Part shown: positions 13,424 through 15,281 of the stretch, piece after piece | Layout: the number at the start of each line of letters is the position of its first letter | Numbering within the stretch: position 1 is the stretch's first letter | Origin: CAZXBB01 sp964638815 | GTDB lineage: Bacteria; Planctomycetota; Phycisphaerae; Phycisphaerales; SM1A02 | Assembly (NCBI GenBank): GCA_964638815.1 | Contig: CAZXBB010000321.1 | Span: 1 to 15,281, forward strand | DNA length: 15,281 nt | Direction: 5' to 3' | Made by a program: the position numbers and the translations under genes | Notes under the pieces: generated by a model | The model's input: only the letters and a program-made list of their open reading frames with translations | What the model was told of the DNA's origin: nothing | The model's database searches: none

Positions 13424-13442
13424 CGCCGCTACGATTGCGGCG
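13424..13442 (+). promoter_or_regulatory. -10-like TACGAT inside a 6-bp inverted repeat at the moaE start
   Basis: TACGAT at 13430-13435 ends 6 nt before the GTG start of moaE. It is framed by CGCCGC (13424-13429) and GCGGCG (13437-13442), a perfect inverted repeat whose last base is the first base of the start codon. A protein bound there would block both transcription and start; an RNA role is unlikely because most of the repeat lies upstream of the expected transcript. Confidence 0.45.
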
Positions 13443-13924
13443 TGACGCCACCGGCCGAGATCGACATCCAGCTCGTGGACCGTCCCGTGGACGCGGTGCC
13501 CTTCGTCCCCTATCCAGCCGACTCGGGCGGCGAGTGCGTCTTCCTCGGCCGCACGCGGGCCGAGACGCACCCGGCGCACGGCGCGCTCTCGCGTCTGAGC
13601 TATGACGCGTACCGGCCGATGGCGGAGCGCGTCTTGCGCGACCTCGCGCGCCAGGCGGCGGACCGGCACGGCTGCTGCGCCATCCGGATCCATCACGCGA
13701 TCGGCGACGTGCCGCTCGGCGCCGCGAGCGTGCTGGTGCAGGTGGCGTGCGGGCACCGGGCCGAGGCGTTCGACGCGTGCCGCTTCCTCATCGACGCGCT
13801 CAAGACGCAGGTGCCGATCTGGAAACGCGAGGAATGGGCGGACGGATCCACCTGGTCCGCCGGCTCGCCGGTCCCGGCCCCGGCCCCGACCCCGGCCCCC
13901 GACGAAAGGAGCGACGCGGGATGA
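13442..13924 (+). CDS. moaE: Molybdopterin synthase catalytic subunit MoaE
   Basis: The large subunit of molybdopterin synthase, which with MoaD inserts sulfur into precursor Z (cPMP) in the cytoplasm. The 160-residue protein shows SGGECVFLGRTRAETH (28-43), RLSYDAYRPMAERVL (51-65), the pocket residues ACGHRAEAFDACR (102-114) with HR 105-106, and LKTQVPIWKREEW (120-132) with lysines 121 and 128 in the positions of the family's catalytic lysines. After residue 140 there is a Pro-Ala repeat tail (PVPAPAPTPAP) not typical of the family. The GTG start is supported by the upstream TACGAT element. It overlaps the next gene by 4 bp (ATGA). A moaD partner is not in the window. Confidence 0.94.
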   Translation: MTPPAEIDIQLVDRPVDAVPFVPYPADSGGECVFLGRTRAETHPAHGALSRLSYDAYRPMAERVLRDLARQAADRHGCCAIRIHHAIGDVPLGAASVLVQVACGHRAEAFDACRFLIDALKTQVPIWKREEWADGSTWSAGSPVPAPAPTPAPDERSDAG

Positions 13925-14541
13925 GCGGCGGGGCAAAGGTCTGCAATACGGTCTACTGGCTCGCGCTGACGATCTGGGTGAGCGTGCTGGTGGCGGCGGC
14001 GATCGCCGCCGCGACGACGTTCACCGTGCTGCCGAATCTGGGGCTGACGCTCGATGCCTTCTCCGCGCTTCCCGCCGCGGACCACGGACGCATCGCGGCG
14101 GGCAAGGTGATGGAGCCGATCTTCACGCTCGTCGACGTCGTCCAGGCGGGCGCGGCCGCAGTGGTGCTGCTGACGGTGGTCGTACAGTGGCTCGCGTTCC
14201 GGTGCTCGCTGCGCCGGTTCGCGAACGTCGTGCGGGTCGCGGCGATCACGATCGCCGCCGGGCTCTTCGCGTGGCGCGCCGCCACGCTTTCGCCCGCGAT
14301 GAACCGCGAGCTCCGCGGCTACTGGAGCGCGGCGGAGGCCGGCGAGGTCGCGCAGGCCGCCGGCCACCGCGCGGCCTTCGACGGGATGCACCCGCGAGCG
14401 AGCGACCTCTTCTCCGCGACGCTCGGGCTGCTGGTGATCGCGGTCGTCGCGTCGCCGTCCGCGCTCGCCGTGCCTCCGGTGAAGCGGGTCCACCCGCCGG
14501 GCCCCGTCCTCGAGACGCCGGCGCTGTCGAGGCGAGCATGA
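13921..14541 (+). CDS. Four-TM membrane protein, DUF4149-like
   Basis: A 206-residue integral membrane protein with hydrophobic segments at about 11-36, 64-92, 101-121 and 163-178. The layout, with a P in the loop after TM1 (FTVLPN), GKVMEPIF at the start of TM2 and AAFDGMHPRASDLFSA before TM4, recalls the DUF4149/TMEM205-like family, whose function is unknown; the match is by eye. The longer upstream frame is shadow over moaE. The ATG at 13921 overlaps the moaE stop and has a strong Shine-Dalgarno sequence, GAAAGGAG, 9 nt upstream. Its stop lies inside the first unit of the ATGAGC repeat at the start of nth, so the two genes are coupled. Confidence 0.75.
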   Translation: MSGGAKVCNTVYWLALTIWVSVLVAAAIAAATTFTVLPNLGLTLDAFSALPAADHGRIAAGKVMEPIFTLVDVVQAGAAAVVLLTVVVQWLAFRCSLRRFANVVRVAAITIAAGLFAWRAATLSPAMNRELRGYWSAAEAGEVAQAAGHRAAFDGMHPRASDLFSATLGLLVIAVVASPSALAVPPVKRVHPPGPVLETPALSRRA

Positions 14542-14576
14542 GCATGAGCATGAGCATGAGCATGAGCATGAGCATG
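14538..14576 (+). repeat. ATGAGC hexanucleotide microsatellite at the nth start
   Basis: Six tandem ATGAGC units (14538-14573) are followed by an ATG that begins a variant unit, ATGGGC. Every unit carries an in-frame ATG for nth and, one base later, a TGA in the frame of the upstream membrane protein, so the canonical ATGA stop/start overlap is repeated six times. GAGG at 14529-14532 lies 5 nt before the first ATG. The encoded N terminus is Met-Ser repeated six times, then Met-Gly-Gly. Confidence 0.97.
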
Positions 14577-15272
14577 GGCGGCACCACGCGCACCGGCCAC
14601 CCGACGACCAAGGCCGCGTTCGACCTCCCGCGCAAGACGGCGCAGCAGAAGGCGCGGGCGCGCCGCGTGCTCGACGCGCTCGGCCGGCATTACCCGGACG
14701 CGCATTGCGAGCTCGACTACCGCACGCCGCATGAGCTGCTGGTGGCGACGATCCTGTCGGCGCAGGCGACCGACGCCGGCGTCAACAAGGCCACGCCCGC
14801 GCTGTTCGCGGCGTTCCCGGGGCCGGAGGACTACGCCGCCGCCACGCCGGCGCAGATCGAGAAGCACATCCGCACGATCGGTCTCTTCCGCAACAAGGCG
14901 AAGGCGATCCACGCCGCCATGACCACCATCGTCGAGACGCACGGCGGGGACGTGCCGCGGACGATGGCCGAGCTGCTCACCCTGCGGGGGGTCGCGCGCA
15001 AGACGGCGAACGTCGTTCTCGGCAACGCGTTCGGCGTCAACGTCGGCGTCGTCGTTGACACGCACGTGACGCGCGTGGCGGGGCGACTCGGCCTGACCGG
15101 GCAAACTGACGTCGCGAAGATCGAGCGCGACCTGATGGCCCTCTTCCCCCGCCCGCACTGGACGCAGCTCAGCCACCTCCTGATCTGGCACGGCCGACGG
15201 GCGTGCAAGGCCCGCGGGGCGTTGTGCGCGGAGCATCCGCTGTGCCGGCGATACTGCTCGAACGCAAAGTGA
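14538..15272 (+). CDS. nth: Endonuclease III (DNA glycosylase/AP lyase)
   Basis: Removes oxidised pyrimidines from DNA and cuts at the abasic site, in base-excision repair. From the first ATG the protein has 244 residues; the homologous part begins at about residue 25 (LPRKTAQQKARARRVLDALG). TPHELLVATILSAQATDAGVNKATP matches the first helices. The helix-hairpin-helix reads LTLRGVARKTANVVLGNAFG with the catalytic lysine in RKTA, and the catalytic aspartate is in VVDTHVTR. The C-terminal cluster loop is odd: its cysteines are spaced C-x6-C-x5-C-x3-C, whereas the usual form is C-x6-C-x2-C-x5-C, and the third ligand position holds His (CAEHPLC). The true N terminus could be any of seven ATGs in the repeat; it is translationally coupled to the gene before it. 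Confidence 0.93.
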   Translation: MSMSMSMSMSMSMGGTTRTGHPTTKAAFDLPRKTAQQKARARRVLDALGRHYPDAHCELDYRTPHELLVATILSAQATDAGVNKATPALFAAFPGPEDYAAATPAQIEKHIRTIGLFRNKAKAIHAAMTTIVETHGGDVPRTMAELLTLRGVARKTANVVLGNAFGVNVGVVVDTHVTRVAGRLGLTGQTDVAKIERDLMALFPRPHWTQLSHLLIWHGRRACKARGALCAEHPLCRRYCSNAK

Positions 15273-15281
15273 CGGGGTGAC

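Noticed and set aside
13868..13900. GC-rich repeat in the moaE tail as a regulatory microsatellite
   Set aside because: It encodes an irregular Pro-Ala tail in frame and the units are imperfect; it looks like a linker-type extension.

Overview
The window reads as chromosomal DNA from a GC-rich bacterium, most likely a planctomycete of the Phycisphaerae type. The lineage call rests mainly on the small protein at 10545-10784. It begins MSLHRSLK and contains NVLTRAERI, which I recognise as the 'small basic protein' family of the Planctomycetes/Verrucomicrobia/Chlamydiae group. High GC with strong G/C at third positions, and the planctomycete-like MsbA-type exporter and sugar-isomerase-like TIM barrel, fit this. 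No rRNA, tRNA, CRISPR array, insertion sequence or prophage gene was found.

Layout. 1-1812: the end of a SAM-dependent methyltransferase (+), converging on a GT4-type glycosyltransferase (-). 1874-5292: an MsbA-type ABC exporter and pyruvate kinase (+). 5362-6252: orotidine-5'-phosphate decarboxylase pyrF (-), divergent from a + strand operon at 6329-8391 (DUF971 protein, hotdog thioesterase, second glycosyltransferase). 8392-8670: a non-coding stretch with hairpins, a promoter-like element, a candidate small RNA and a terminator. 8671-8883: a small acidic lipoprotein with its own terminator. 9064-12104: a four-gene - strand operon, acpS > one-TM protein > small basic protein > PLP aminotransferase, with a candidate terminator at 9064-9102. 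12124-12663: moaB (+), divergent from acpS. 12669-13385: a small xylose-isomerase-like TIM barrel (-). 13442-15272: the + strand operon moaE > four-TM membrane protein > endonuclease III (nth), with 4-bp ATGA overlaps at both junctions.

How the genes work together. Most are housekeeping: glycolysis, pyrimidine synthesis, carrier-protein activation, molybdopterin synthesis and base-excision repair. Two glycosyltransferases, a methyltransferase and a lipid/glycan-type exporter suggest envelope glycan work, but they do not form one tight operon. I see no obvious new multigene system.

The most interesting signals are in gene-start architecture. Nine genes that begin transcription units have a -10-like hexamer (TANNNT or NATACT) only 6-12 nt before the start codon and no Shine-Dalgarno sequence, so leaderless or near-leaderless mRNAs look like the rule. 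acpS and moaB appear to share one two-way -10 element with 7 nt to each start codon. The nth start codon lies in a hexanucleotide microsatellite of ATGAGC units that repeats the ATGA stop/start junction six times. Endonuclease III also has an irregular iron-sulfur cysteine loop.
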